64,000 nucleotides of DNA from Cyanobacteria bacterium SZAS-4 (GTDB taxonomy: Bacteria > Cyanobacteriota > Vampirovibrionia > Obscuribacterales > Obscuribacteraceae): contig JAFEAT010000017.1 of NCBI GenBank assembly GCA_018266255.1, positions 17,240-81,239 on the forward strand, written 5' to 3'. Shown one piece after another: positions 16,201-24,054 of the stretch. The notes below the pieces were generated by a model, which was given only the letters and a program-made list of their open reading frames with translations, did not search any database and was not told where the DNA came from. Both the position numbers and the translations under genes were made by a program. Position 1 is the stretch's first letter. Each line of letters starts with the position of its first letter.

Positions 16201-16423
16201 TGGCGACCGAGTTGTTGCAGTGATACGAAATCTCAATTCATGGTTGGAGAATGGAGAATCAGCTCAAATAAACAAACGGTTCCTTCCAGGAGTCGGTGGT
16301 GATTTCAAAGTTGTTGGTGACGCCATCAAACCATCCGATTACAGACCGAACAATCGACCAGATCCAGATGATCCAGAACGTCGTTTCGTCGGACGTCGAC
16401 GCTTTAGATTCTTCCGCAACTAA
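13289..16423 (+). CDS. RHS/YD-repeat-like protein with C-terminal papain-like domain
   Basis: A 1044-residue protein starting at ATG 13289 (GAGGA upstream). It has no signal peptide. Residues about 1-45 are Pro/Glu-rich, then the motif DSIYQWDG. A long array of RHS/YD-like beta repeats follows to about residue 700 (for example GHDDAGNLTSVEF, YGYDDKNQLISV), then a helical linker (about 710-785). The last 250 residues look like a C1-type cysteine peptidase: Gln793 and Cys799 in QEGWGSCW (the papain Q-x5-CW spacing), His945 in GGPHHVATW, and Asn964 in WLLIKGNQY. RHS proteins usually deliver a C-terminal toxin or enzyme; target, export route and peptidase activity here are inference. No immunity gene is obvious downstream. 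Confidence 0.8.
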   Translation: MTYSPGLERAPEAAPVPESNPSTERPFHEELEKQSPAVQHAEKTKDPVDSIYQWDGSKHSDSPFVKIVEKDGTIKGHDDAGNLTSVEFHQDPGKKHTYGYDDKNQLISVARTDKATGEDTHLERDEKTSQWYLKENGQAYPLPGEVDVRPNGDFAVQRQDGSWRVEDVSGNMHNERRLASGATVRINEDKSIDGVTRKDGTSFSCTYGKDGALESISETKEGKTLTWSRNEAGDFVQAGNEEVRKNLSVDQNGNIKYKTADNLDHVATGDGSHVVSAGDSKAQTTYDGEGRLHVITKDDGTSRQFDYEGNSTKVSKLTELNDKGEPVKSYERIADNEWKCMQGGQSLGNWKGDLKTGSDGSWSMFSDKDNPSNLWRNADAQGNVTYSRQNADGSKIIFDDKKKFSEIERADGTGAVWSMNGDAPRVSTIMPDGSQLQFDFDMKSKEWKCDDPTVKSSKDMPIAGTGEISFSRTDGTAVTVKTDSTTLVKKTDGTTLEYDAAQNLVACSKGGNERTFEVKDGVITAFTDHVKGQPERHVDLSRDRNVELTSNGDLVHTGADGKRQIETSDFSHVDCNEAGKPTKITTTNGAVRDIEWNPQTNQPVSITDTMKIGEKTVSRKWETAEDWKGTFAVIGEKDGKLTQKFARHDVQIDETGNYSYLSGDGKKVISKAGDGVRIADNGFNSIDVQEARERYLEVMREQFKGDTARCERLESMSNAFDTRMADTIERRLAAKEPEEKVRAEVEQRLKETYDHLSRLASSDDPKALDDKATRVILAETCMYHAMEPETVTQEGWGSCWLQSGYVPVGVGEHPNAMAKALADISLTGSFTDLKGNNYNFTRDQLVIANKQQGAGWTIESAPNTSYPSPVAHRWDATLSKMDKGAGYGGAGDSGRIRYGGGGQKEIMRRLTGDELAYVDGYPSSRAQRAALLHSGGAQRNGGPHHVATWALRKEKDQWLLIKGNQYNDNNRGDRVVAVIRNLNSWLENGESAQINKRFLPGVGGDFKVVGDAIKPSDYRPNNRPDPDDPERRFVGRRRFRFFRN

Positions 16424-16457
16424 AGAGTCTTTCGCTGCACGCTTTTCTATCATTAAT

Positions 16458-16484
16458 AGGCCGGTGGAGATGTTCCGCCGGCCT
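16458..16484 (+). terminator. Hairpin after the RHS-like gene
   Basis: AGGCCGGTGG (16458-16467) pairs with CCGCCGGCCT (16475-16484) with one wobble and a 7-nt loop, 35 bp after the stop. No T tract follows, so it may act as an mRNA 3'-end stabiliser rather than as an intrinsic terminator. Confidence 0.5.
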
Positions 16485-16635
16485 TACAAAATTGTGCTTA
16501 ATTTGATGCGCAAGATCAGCGTTGATGGATCAACCTGTTAAGGGCAATGTTTATCGGCCCTACGAGAGGGTGCTTAAATTGATGCATTCTAGATGGCGCA
16601 TCTAGATGAATCAATTTAAGCACAAGTTTGTAAGG
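16482..16635. mobile_element. MITE-like element with 28-bp terminal inverted repeats
   Basis: The 28 bases at 16482-16509 (starting CCTTACAAAATTGTGC) match the reverse complement of 16608-16635 at 25 of 28 positions. Inside, GTGCTTAAATTGAT (16570-16583) is a third partial copy facing the right end and makes a 54-nt near-perfect hairpin (16570-16623) with a GCG loop. The element is 154 bp and non-coding. No target-site duplication is evident. It may be a non-autonomous transposable repeat or a REP-like element. Confidence 0.55.
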
Positions 16636-16666
16636 GTCGAAGATCGTCCGATTTATGCATAGAAAC

Positions 16667-16706
16667 CGTTTACGCAAGGCGCCCCCATAGAGAGCCTTGC
16701 GAAACG
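16667..16706 (-). terminator. Strong hairpin downstream of the 67-residue gene
   Basis: CGTTT-A-CGCAAGGC (16667-16680) pairs with GCCTTGCG-AAACG (16694-16706), a 13-bp stem with one bulge and a 13-nt loop. On the minus strand it follows the stop of the small gene by about 22 bases. A good T tract is missing on that side. Confidence 0.45.
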
Positions 16707-16728
16707 TACCCCTAAACTTTTTAGTGTT

Positions 16729-16932
16729 CTACTTCAGAGCCATATTCTGATGGGCTAACTCCCGGCTCTTCAGAATCTCCTTCGTAACTGAACCCAGACT
16801 TCTTTGACGATCCTCAATTTTTTCAAGTGCCTTTAGATTTGCAACGATTTCGAATTTGGGAAGTATGCGCTCAGCCAAGGTTTTGGTTGTTTCAGGCGCT
16901 GTTGGACCATTAGTAATAGTGTCACTACTCAT
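16729..16932 (-). CDS. Small hypothetical helical protein
   Basis: A 67-residue protein starting at ATG 16932 behind a near-perfect AGGAGG ribosome binding site. After a Thr/Pro-rich N-terminus it is a charged helix (LAERILPKFEIVANLKALEKIEDRQRSLG), soluble, without Cys or a signal peptide. The strong RBS is the main reason to believe in it. No family recognised. Confidence 0.6.
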   Translation of the reverse strand: MSSDTITNGPTAPETTKTLAERILPKFEIVANLKALEKIEDRQRSLGSVTKEILKSRELAHQNMALK

Positions 16933-17063
16933 AGCGCCTCCTGGCATGATTCAGTGCTGTGACGACCTCGATGGTATTCATGATAGGAACCATTTGTGTC
17001 CAAAATGTCACTCTTTGAAAGCATTTCTGTCACTATAATTGTCCGTACTGCTGCGTGTTCCGA

Positions 17064-18311
17064 ATGCCAAGTTCAAAATTCAAAATTGTTTTCCTTGCAC
17101 TGTTTTGTCAGATGCTTGTCTGCGCCGTCACCGCATATGCAGGCGATTCTGAGACTGCGAATAGAGCGATTACGCTGGATGGTTTGCATTTACCAACGAT
17201 TACTGAATCTATGCTGCGTTATTCTCGGATTCGGTACGCGCTGTTCTTTTTCTCAACTTTTTATTTGCTCGGTGTGTTGTTTCTGATCATGCAGTCGCAA
17301 CTTGCCTCTCGCCTTCGCGATTTTGCAATCAGAGCCAATCGAAATAAAGTGATTCAGATCGTTATATTCAGCGTGTTGTTGACCGTTGCAATTGCATTAT
17401 TTACATTGCCTCTGTCATTAGGTAGTGGATTTTACCTAGAGCATGTTTTTAAACTATCCGATCAATCTATGATTGATTTCTTGATTGAAAAATTGAAGAC
17501 GATCGGAGTTTCTTCTGTTCTGAATGCCATCGCACTCTTGATTTTCTTCGGCGTCGTCAAACGTTTTAGAGTTCATTGGCCGCTCGTTTTGTGGTTGATT
17601 TCGATCCCTGTTTTTGCGCTTGGAATATTTGCGGAACCGATTGTTATCGATCCGATATTCAACAAATTCACTCCTATGGTTGACGGTAGCCTCAAGACAA
17701 AAATTACTGAGCTTGCTGTGAAGGCCAAGATTCCGAATGCAGTAATTTTAGTTGCGGATAAAAGTAAACAAACCAATAAAATGAATGCTTATGTCACTGG
17801 GATAGGCAATTCATCGAGGATTGTGCTCTGGGATAGCACCATCGATAAACTGCCTGAAGATCAAGTGCTTGCAGTGGTTGGTCACGAGATTGGGCACTAC
17901 AGTATGCATCACATTTACTGGGGATTTGGCATGATTGTGCTGGCGACATTGTTGCTGGTTCCGTTCGGGTATCTCGGTTCCAACTGGTTGATCGCAGTGC
18001 TGCCTAAGCGATGGCAGGTTGGCAGTTTATCTGATTACGCAATCACGCCGGTGTTGATGATTTTGAGTGTGTCTGTCGGATTTTTTACGATGCCGTTGTT
18101 CAATTTCGTGTCGCGTTATCAGGAGCATCAAGCCGATCGCTTCGGTTTGGAATTAACAGAAAATCGATTGGCGATGGCGAATTTATTCGTCACCTTCGCG
18201 GAGAAGAATTTGAGTGAACCTGACCCGCCTGCTGTGATCAAATTTTTTCTATTCACACATCCGACGTTGAAAGAAAGAATTGAGTTTGCAGCCGGTCGCA
18301 AGGTCGATTAA
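17064..18311 (+). CDS. Ste24-type M48 membrane metalloprotease
   Basis: A 415-residue integral membrane protein. It has a signal-like first helix, several transmembrane helices, the zinc motif HEIGH (VVGHEIGHYSMHH near residue 275) and the third ligand region QEHQADRFG about 80 residues later. This is the M48A/Ste24 layout rather than HtpX, judging by the extra N-terminal helices and the length. Such enzymes cleave membrane-associated or misfolded proteins in the inner membrane. ATG 17064 is preferred over GTG 17055. It sits upstream of an MFS transporter that has its own promoter. Confidence 0.88.
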   Translation: MPSSKFKIVFLALFCQMLVCAVTAYAGDSETANRAITLDGLHLPTITESMLRYSRIRYALFFFSTFYLLGVLFLIMQSQLASRLRDFAIRANRNKVIQIVIFSVLLTVAIALFTLPLSLGSGFYLEHVFKLSDQSMIDFLIEKLKTIGVSSVLNAIALLIFFGVVKRFRVHWPLVLWLISIPVFALGIFAEPIVIDPIFNKFTPMVDGSLKTKITELAVKAKIPNAVILVADKSKQTNKMNAYVTGIGNSSRIVLWDSTIDKLPEDQVLAVVGHEIGHYSMHHIYWGFGMIVLATLLLVPFGYLGSNWLIAVLPKRWQVGSLSDYAITPVLMILSVSVGFFTMPLFNFVSRYQEHQADRFGLELTENRLAMANLFVTFAEKNLSEPDPPAVIKFFLFTHPTLKERIEFAAGRKVD

Positions 18312-18401
18312 ATGCACGAGACGAATTTTGTTTCTGCATAGTCCTTCTGACCCTCAAATCGAATTTAGTGTCAGCAAGGTCGGTTGGACCGTTGGAGCGG
18401 T

Positions 18402-18407
18402 TATAAT
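18402..18407 (+). promoter_or_regulatory. -10 box of the MFS transporter gene
   Basis: Consensus TATAAT at 18402-18407 inside GGTTATAATACTCC, giving a start near 18414 and a leader of about 42 nt before ATG 18456. The -35 is weak. Confidence 0.5.
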
Positions 18408-18455
18408 ACTCCGTTCGTCACGTTGCCCAATTGCCTATTGCAAAGTGGAGAATCT

Positions 18456-19907
18456 ATGTCTGATTCGGATTCTGTTGCCACACCCACTTGGATAGAAACA
18501 AATGTCCCGCAGCGAATGGATCGTTTGCCCTGGAGCAAATGGCATTGGCTGGTTGTCGTCGGTCTCGGCGTCACTTGGATTTTGGATGGGTTGCAGGTAA
18601 CTCTTCAAGGCGCGATCGGAGCGATTCTGCAAAATCCTAAAGCGCTCGGCTTGTCTGCATCCGAAGTTGGATTGAGCGCATCCTGCTATTTGGCTGGTGC
18701 GGTTGTCGGAGCACTGGTGTTCGGTTATGCCACCGATAGATTTGGCAGGAAAAAGCTGTTTTACATTACGCTATCGGTCTATCTGTGCGCCGCGGCGTTG
18801 ACAGCTTTTGCGTGGAATTTTTACAGTTACGCCACTTTTATGTGGATTGCAGGAACGGGAATTGGGGGAGAATATGCCGCCATCAACTCAGCAATTGACG
18901 AGCTGATTCCAGCGCGAGTTAGAGGTCAAGTTGACTTAATCATCAATTCTACTTATTGGCTCGGCGCAATGCTTGGAGCCGGTGCGACGGTTATTTTACT
19001 GAACGAGAAATACTTTCCACTCTGGCTCGGTTGGAGAATTTCATTCGGAATTGGAGCAGTTCTTGGTCTGGGCGTGTTGTTGATTCGGCACTGGGTGCCA
19101 GAAAGTCCACGTTGGTTGATGGTGCATGGACGCAATGACGAAGCGGAAGCGATCGTAGCTGGCATTGAAAAGCAAGTCACCGATGGTGGTGGCGTCCTGC
19201 CAGAAGTTGAAGAGAAGCCTTTGCGCATTTCAATTCATACAGGAACTCCCTGGAAGCAAATTTTTAGAACGTTGTTAGTCGACCAACGGAAAAGAACATT
19301 CCTTGGTTTGGTGCTGATGAGTTCTCAAGCCTTTTTCTACAATGCAATTTTCTTCACCTATGCGTTGGTGCTGAACAAGTTTTACAAGGTGTCGGCAGAA
19401 ACGGTTAGTTGGTACATTCTTCCATTTGCGCTCGGCAATCTGCTTGGTCCAATTGTGCTTGGACGATTTTTCGATGCAGTCGGTCGCAAGCCGATGATTA
19501 TTTTGACCTATGGGTTGTCTGGGATTTTACTTGCACTAACAGCCGTTCTTTTTCAGCTAGATATGCTCAATCCAGTAACTCAGTCGATTGCGTGGGTGGC
19601 AATATTTTTTGTCGCGTCGTCTGCGGCTAGTGCTGCCTATTTGACTGTAAGCGAGCTATTTCCGCTCGAAATGCGCGCGTTGGCGATTGCAATATTTTAC
19701 GCGGCCGGAACTCTCGTTGGAGGCGTTTTTGCACCATCGATTTTTGCCTCACTCGTTGATTCTGGCTCACGCGACATGTTGACCATGGGATATTTTGCCG
19801 GTGCCGCCATGATGATCTTCGCTGCGGTTGTCGAACATTTTTACGGAGTCGCTGCTGAGCGCAAATCGCTAGAAACGATCTCACCTCCGCTGTCGAGTCA
19901 GGAGTGA
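18456..19907 (+). CDS. MFS transporter (sugar-porter-like)
   Basis: A 483-residue 12-helix major facilitator. It shows loop 2-3 motif GYATDRFGRKK, the PESPRWL signature after helix 6, and a matching motif in the second half (GRFFDAVGRKP). These are the features of the sugar porter/aromatic-acid group of MFS. The first 25 residues are cytoplasmic. The substrate (sugar, organic or aromatic acid) cannot be told from sequence. GGAG at 18446 supports ATG 18456. It is not clustered with a catabolic pathway, so context gives no further clue. Confidence 0.88.
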   Translation: MSDSDSVATPTWIETNVPQRMDRLPWSKWHWLVVVGLGVTWILDGLQVTLQGAIGAILQNPKALGLSASEVGLSASCYLAGAVVGALVFGYATDRFGRKKLFYITLSVYLCAAALTAFAWNFYSYATFMWIAGTGIGGEYAAINSAIDELIPARVRGQVDLIINSTYWLGAMLGAGATVILLNEKYFPLWLGWRISFGIGAVLGLGVLLIRHWVPESPRWLMVHGRNDEAEAIVAGIEKQVTDGGGVLPEVEEKPLRISIHTGTPWKQIFRTLLVDQRKRTFLGLVLMSSQAFFYNAIFFTYALVLNKFYKVSAETVSWYILPFALGNLLGPIVLGRFFDAVGRKPMIILTYGLSGILLALTAVLFQLDMLNPVTQSIAWVAIFFVASSAASAAYLTVSELFPLEMRALAIAIFYAAGTLVGGVFAPSIFASLVDSGSRDMLTMGYFAGAAMMIFAAVVEHFYGVAAERKSLETISPPLSSQE

Positions 19908-20074
19908 TTTGACGTGTTTGCGAGCTGTTCCTCGACCTCGGTTGCTCACTTGTTGGTAGCGTGATAGCGCCGATGCCCACAGAGTCAGCGTCTTGATGGT
20001 AACGTTTCGGTAATATATGGGGTCTAAAGTGAGGATGTGGAAGTGTACCTACTGACCGCGGAGTTACCCGTCGA

Positions 20075-21514
20075 GTGGGCAAGAAAGTCGAAGCATGCGA
20101 AGCGCCCGTCGATCAATCATCGGCGAAGGACAGCGCGTCCATAAAGTGCTCGAATGAAGCTTACGATCAGATGCGCGCGACGAGTGGTCAGCGTTCGGAT
20201 GATCTCTATCGATGGGATGGTGCGGGAGCAAAATTTCCTCCCGCGTTAGAAATCCGCGATGGCAGCCAAGATCGACAGCCCACCGATGCGGGTGCTGGTC
20301 AAAATTCTATGGCTACACTGTTCGATAAAAATGCCAGTCCCGAAGCCAAACTCGCCAGTGCAAGCCAACTGTTTGAGAGCGGTACGCGGTCGATCACGTT
20401 GACAGATAAAGATGGCAAGGAACACAAGCTAAGATTCGAAAAAATACCTGTCGGCAGCGGCGGTCGTGAGATGGTGCATGTCTTCGGAACAGACGACAGT
20501 GGCAAAGAACGCACGGTGCTGCGCGGGATTTCTGAGAACGGCGGGTTTACCAGAGAACGTGATGCACAGGGTAACTTCGTCGATTTCTATGGTCGCGGCA
20601 AAAATCTTCTGGACATGACCGGCGCTTCGCAGCAATCTGAACGAGTTGATCCGAATCGAACTGATGACCCTTATCGGCAAAATGGCGACCGTCAGCCGTA
20701 TGGCGATCCGCGAAGAGATCGGCAGGATGTTTGTCCGCAGCCTAACTACGATCCTCGCTACGACCAGCGGGATCCAAGGTATCAACCTGATCCAAGATAC
20801 CAGCCTGACCCGAGGTATCAACCGGATCCTAGATATCAGCCTGACCCACGTTACCAACCTGATCCGCGTTACCAACCTGACTATCGTCGAAATCCTTACG
20901 AACGGAATCCGTATGAACGGAATCCATACGACCAAAACCCTTATGACCAGAATCCTAATAGACGACGTCCTGATTTCAGACCTGATGTTAATCCGATCGA
21001 CCAGCCCCCAACTGGCTCGCGGCGCGCCTTGGAGCCGGTCACCGATCCTGCAATTTTGCGCGACGTGGGTAGAAGGCGTGATGGAAGCGCCGTTGAACCA
21101 ACGTATATCGGAGTCGACAACTCCGCAAGCTACCTTGGCGCTGATGGTAAGAAACATATCAAAGCTGGCATTCCAGCGTGGCTAGACAAACCGGTAGCCG
21201 AAGCATTTGTCGCGATGAATGAGAAACTCGCTCGAGTTGGTAAGCGCGTTCAGCTCGCCTCAGAAGGGTCGAATGACGGCGCAATCAACTCGGCTGGACG
21301 AACACACACTCAACAGCGAATTGCCACCGGCATACATGCGGCTCCTGGAAATTCAGTGCACGAAACAGGTCGTGGAATGGATGTCAGAAATTTCCAAGAC
21401 CCTGATGTCAGGGCTGCGCTAAGAGAGTTCGGATTTGTGCAAGGCAACCTGTCTCGTCCTGATGTGCCAATTCGTGGTGACGCTTGGCACTTCAGCTATC
21501 GTGGACGACGGTAA
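20075..21514 (+). CDS. M15-type peptidase with DPRYQP repeat linker
   Basis: About 479 residues from GTG 20075; GGAG lies 11 bases upstream, so the start is uncertain. Near residue 45 it has SDDLYRWDG, the same motif as DSIYQWDG in the RHS-like protein. A small globular part follows (about 85-185). Residues about 225-295 are a tandem array of DPRYQP units and then NPYER/NPYDQ units. The C-terminal domain has an M15-like zinc site: His429 and Asp436 in SVHETGRGMD, and His472 in GDAWHF. M15 enzymes are D,D- or L,D-carboxypeptidases that trim peptidoglycan. No signal peptide is visible, which is odd for a wall enzyme. Confidence 0.82.
   Translation: MGKKVEACEAPVDQSSAKDSASIKCSNEAYDQMRATSGQRSDDLYRWDGAGAKFPPALEIRDGSQDRQPTDAGAGQNSMATLFDKNASPEAKLASASQLFESGTRSITLTDKDGKEHKLRFEKIPVGSGGREMVHVFGTDDSGKERTVLRGISENGGFTRERDAQGNFVDFYGRGKNLLDMTGASQQSERVDPNRTDDPYRQNGDRQPYGDPRRDRQDVCPQPNYDPRYDQRDPRYQPDPRYQPDPRYQPDPRYQPDPRYQPDPRYQPDYRRNPYERNPYERNPYDQNPYDQNPNRRRPDFRPDVNPIDQPPTGSRRALEPVTDPAILRDVGRRRDGSAVEPTYIGVDNSASYLGADGKKHIKAGIPAWLDKPVAEAFVAMNEKLARVGKRVQLASEGSNDGAINSAGRTHTQQRIATGIHAAPGNSVHETGRGMDVRNFQDPDVRAALREFGFVQGNLSRPDVPIRGDAWHFSYRGRR
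20750..20960 (+). repeat. In-frame tandem repeats (18-bp DPRYQP, then 15-bp NPYxx)
   Basis: About seven 18-bp units encoding DPRYQP (20750-20880), followed by about five 15-bp units encoding NPYER or NPYDQ (20891-20960). Codon use varies between units, which limits slippage but shows an old expansion. This forms a Tyr/Pro/Arg-rich extended linker in the M15-type protein. Confidence 0.85.
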
Positions 21515-21526
21515 CTTTTAAGGCGT

Positions 21527-21700
21527 TTAGGCGACTTCACGCTTTGGTGCGCGCTTATATGTACGTAGCTCAAGCGGAGTGCGTCTCAACTCTTCAATTG
21601 CTTGAATTACAAATGCAGCTTCATCCAGCATTCCTGCCTCAAGCAGCATTTCAGCACGCTCTTCGAGCGCTTTAATCTCGGTTCCGGTGTTCGTGTTCAT
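21527..21700 (-). CDS. Small hypothetical protein
   Basis: A 57-residue protein from ATG 21700 with GAGGGAG seven bases upstream. Two helices (IKALEERAEMLLEAGMLDEAAFVIQAIEELRR) look like a single TPR-like hairpin, followed by a basic tail. It is convergent with the M15-type gene, 12 bp away. No family recognised. Confidence 0.5.
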   Translation of the reverse strand: MNTNTGTEIKALEERAEMLLEAGMLDEAAFVIQAIEELRRTPLELRTYKRAPKREVA

Positions 21701-21780
21701 CGTGCTCCCTCTCGATACCTTCATTCGTTAGGTCGCATGTCGAGAATTTCCGGCCGAAGTTCCCGGTGCGTGTATCGTAT

Positions 21781-22212
21781 CTAAGAACTTGGTGTTACGA
21801 AAAAATCAACAGTAGAGCTTGTGTCATGCAGGTCGCGATGAGAAAGAAACTTGATAACAAAACGTCTTGGACCCAAGCTTGTTGAGTAGGGTTTAAAAGT
21901 TGCGTTTTTGAGCGTCGAAAGTACGGCTGTATCACGTTTCTTCGAGCCAGAACTCGACAGAATCTTTAGATCAGAAATGGAACCATCAGGTAGCACTTCC
22001 AGTAGGCAGGAAAGAGTCCTTCTGCGATTTCGGTCAAATTTGGATTCCGACTGCTTAATGGCAGAGGTTATATTGTCCTCAATTCTTCGAATTTCTACTG
22101 CGTTCGAAGCGGAGTCCGAAGAATAAAGCGAGCAATGACTCATGTCGGCATATGCTGGAGCAGATAAGCCAATCCATCCCATTAATACGGAAATTGGGAA
22201 TTTCTTATTCAT
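21781..22212 (-). CDS. Secreted TonB C-terminal-like protein
   Basis: A 143-residue protein from ATG 22212 with a signal peptide ending at APAYA. The mature domain (RRTLSCLLEVLPDGSISDLKILSSSGSKKRD...LKNATFKP) has the TonB-C pattern of a strand, DG turn, SSG step and final ATFKP. It has no transmembrane anchor or Pro-rich arm. It is the second of three such proteins in the window. The ribosome binding site is weak. Confidence 0.65.
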   Translation of the reverse strand: MNKKFPISVLMGWIGLSAPAYADMSHCSLYSSDSASNAVEIRRIEDNITSAIKQSESKFDRNRRRTLSCLLEVLPDGSISDLKILSSSGSKKRDTAVLSTLKNATFKPYSTSLGPRRFVIKFLSHRDLHDTSSTVDFFVTPSS

Positions 22213-22446
22213 GAAGACACCACGGTTGATAAATTTTCTTAGTACCATATTTGGTGCTTAATGAGAAAACTGCATGACTGGGAGAACAAACTAATTCGCT
22301 ACTCTATTTTGAATTATATCAACGACGTGTCAGTAAGAGCTTCTGATGAATTAGGAAGTGCTTTCACACGCCGCTCCATCTAAGGACTGCGTTACTCAAA
22401 AGCTTTCCAACCAAATAAACGGCTGTTTACTATGTATCGCGGCAAC

Positions 22447-22476
22447 TTGAATCGCATTGCGGCTGCACGCTAAAAT
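22447..22476 (+). promoter_or_regulatory. Sigma-70-type promoter
   Basis: TTGAAT (22447-22452), 18-bp spacer, TAAAAT (22471-22476), with a predicted start near 22483. This leaves a short leader carrying GGAGGA before ATG 22503. Confidence 0.55.
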
Positions 22477-22502
22477 TTGCTCTTCTAAATTTGGAGGAAG
22501 CC

Positions 22503-23195
22503 ATGAATCCAACCCGATCGATCTCCACCTTTGTCAAGGTAGCTGCAGTCGCAGGTTTGCTCTTCTCTGCGACTCAACCAACGCTTGCGTATCACCTCAG
22601 GGGTGCTATCTGCAAGAAAGGCGGCAGTCCGGCTATCTCGCTGGAGAACCAAGATGGGAAGTTCATTCTTCAATTGTCGACAGGCGTTAACGGCAAAAGC
22701 CAGGTTGGCTTGGTCATTAAGGGTCTGGAAAATAATCCGATCATTGTCAAAGATCTCGACGTCAAAAGCCCAATTACAGCCGTTTTCGAGATTAGAGACA
22801 AAACGATTCTGAAATATTCAAGGACGCTGCAAGCCAAAATCTTTGTCAAAAACGCAGATGGCAAGGTGATCATTCCAACAGTTGGCTATGATGACGGCGC
22901 GGATAGGCAAGGTCGAATTCCGTTGCGAAAAGTGAGCGGCAATACTTATACCGGTACGATTCCAAGCAGGGTTATAACTGATTTGGGAGCGGAAGTTCCG
23001 AGCCTCAAAATCGGCGAGAATTCACCAGTTGTGGGCTGTGTGATTTATCTCGATGGTGATAATTTTGGTTTCGATCAGACTAACAAATCTGTTTTGGTTG
23101 ACTCAATTTCTGTAGCAGGCAAAAAGCTTGGTGTGCAAGAACTAGGAAATTTCCTTGGCTGTGATGCTTTCCCAAGCGGCGCCATAAGTCAGTGA
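22503..23195 (+). CDS. Secreted hypothetical protein
   Basis: A 230-residue protein starting at ATG 22503 (GGAGGA five bases upstream). A typical signal peptide ends near TLAYH. The mature part is mostly predicted beta structure with few Cys (AICKKGG, VVGCVIYLDGDNFG, LGCDAF). It contains no recognisable catalytic motif. It probably acts in the periplasm or outside the cell. It has its own promoter and no same-strand partner. Confidence 0.7.
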   Translation: MNPTRSISTFVKVAAVAGLLFSATQPTLAYHLRGAICKKGGSPAISLENQDGKFILQLSTGVNGKSQVGLVIKGLENNPIIVKDLDVKSPITAVFEIRDKTILKYSRTLQAKIFVKNADGKVIIPTVGYDDGADRQGRIPLRKVSGNTYTGTIPSRVITDLGAEVPSLKIGENSPVVGCVIYLDGDNFGFDQTNKSVLVDSISVAGKKLGVQELGNFLGCDAFPSGAISQ

Positions 23196-23338
23196 GACTT
23201 GAATTCCATAGTGCCTTGGACTCAGGATTGTAGCCTTATAATCTGGTTTGTAAGCCAGTCAGCCTTGTCGTAAATAGTATGCACTCTGCTCATGGCGGGC
23301 CGGAGCGAGTTTGCATAATCGAGTGCGCGGTTGCGCTT

Positions 23339-23917
23339 TTAGGAAATGATTTTGAAGGCTTTTACTGTCTTCATCATGATTGGTTTTGAAAGCGCCGAAT
23401 ATGATTTTATATCTTGTCCAAAAAGTATGAAAAAAGTGTCGTCAGTTTTATTCACGTACACGAAGCCTGTGCTCGGGTACATACCAGCGTAGCTTCCGGA
23501 AAAGGTTGCACCCTCGAACACTTTTCCGTTGACAGTTAAAGGCATCTCCGGTGTTTCAACGTAATCTGACATGTGTTTTCTGAAAGGATTGAGCATCGAG
23601 TCAATCATGATTTGAACGGGTGGTACTTTCTCGCCTTCAGGAGTAATCACTATATTGAGGCTGAATGCCGGCGATTTGTCGTCTTCATGTTTTGGTCCAC
23701 CGAGTAAGGCAATTTTTCCGCTTGGGCGTTCTGTTTCCGAGTATCCGTATTGAGCTGGTACAAGAAGCTCGTATTCATGCTTTCGGCAGTGCACTGTTCT
23801 AGTGTAAGGTTCTGACTTCGGCTTGTCACTTATAGACGGCACCGCAGGTTCTGATAGTCCACACGACGCCATCAAGGTGCCAGCCAGCGCAAATAGGGTA
23901 CAGAGACGTAATTTCAT
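23339..23917 (-). CDS. Hypothetical lipoprotein
   Basis: A 192-residue protein from ATG 23917. Lipobox LMASC places the lipidated Cys at about residue 19. The mature domain alternates strands and one helix (YELLVPAQYGYSE, FSLNIVITPEGE, VFEGATFSGSYAGMY, TFFILFGQD). This pattern of a small periplasmic domain with a C-terminal helix occurs in many uncharacterised lipoproteins (PsbP/MOG1-like fold would be one guess). No function assigned. Confidence 0.7.
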   Translation of the reverse strand: MKLRLCTLFALAGTLMASCGLSEPAVPSISDKPKSEPYTRTVHCRKHEYELLVPAQYGYSETERPSGKIALLGGPKHEDDKSPAFSLNIVITPEGEKVPPVQIMIDSMLNPFRKHMSDYVETPEMPLTVNGKVFEGATFSGSYAGMYPSTGFVYVNKTDDTFFILFGQDIKSYSALSKPIMMKTVKAFKIIS

Positions 23918-24054
23918 TCTGGTTACCTGAGAGTAGATACCTTCAGGGTACTGCATTTGGAGTGCTAATAAACTAGTGTTTGCTGCTTACTCAAACTATT
24001 GGAGTAGGGTATTTCCTGTATGCAATTCGGCTCAGCCAGTCTTAAGCTGTAGAA

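Noticed and set aside
19627..20082. Arg-rich 151-residue frame on the minus strand
   Set aside because: It is a shadow of the MFS transporter gene, has low-complexity Arg/Gln/Pro composition and no ribosome binding site.
20750..20960. CRISPR-like direct repeats
   Set aside because: The units are contiguous 18-bp and 15-bp multiples in a coding frame without unique spacers.
20429..21157. 242-residue minus-strand frame opposite the M15-type gene
   Set aside because: It is the antisense reading of the DPRYQP repeat region, made of repeated RLV/RIR units; the plus-strand frame has clear peptidase motifs.
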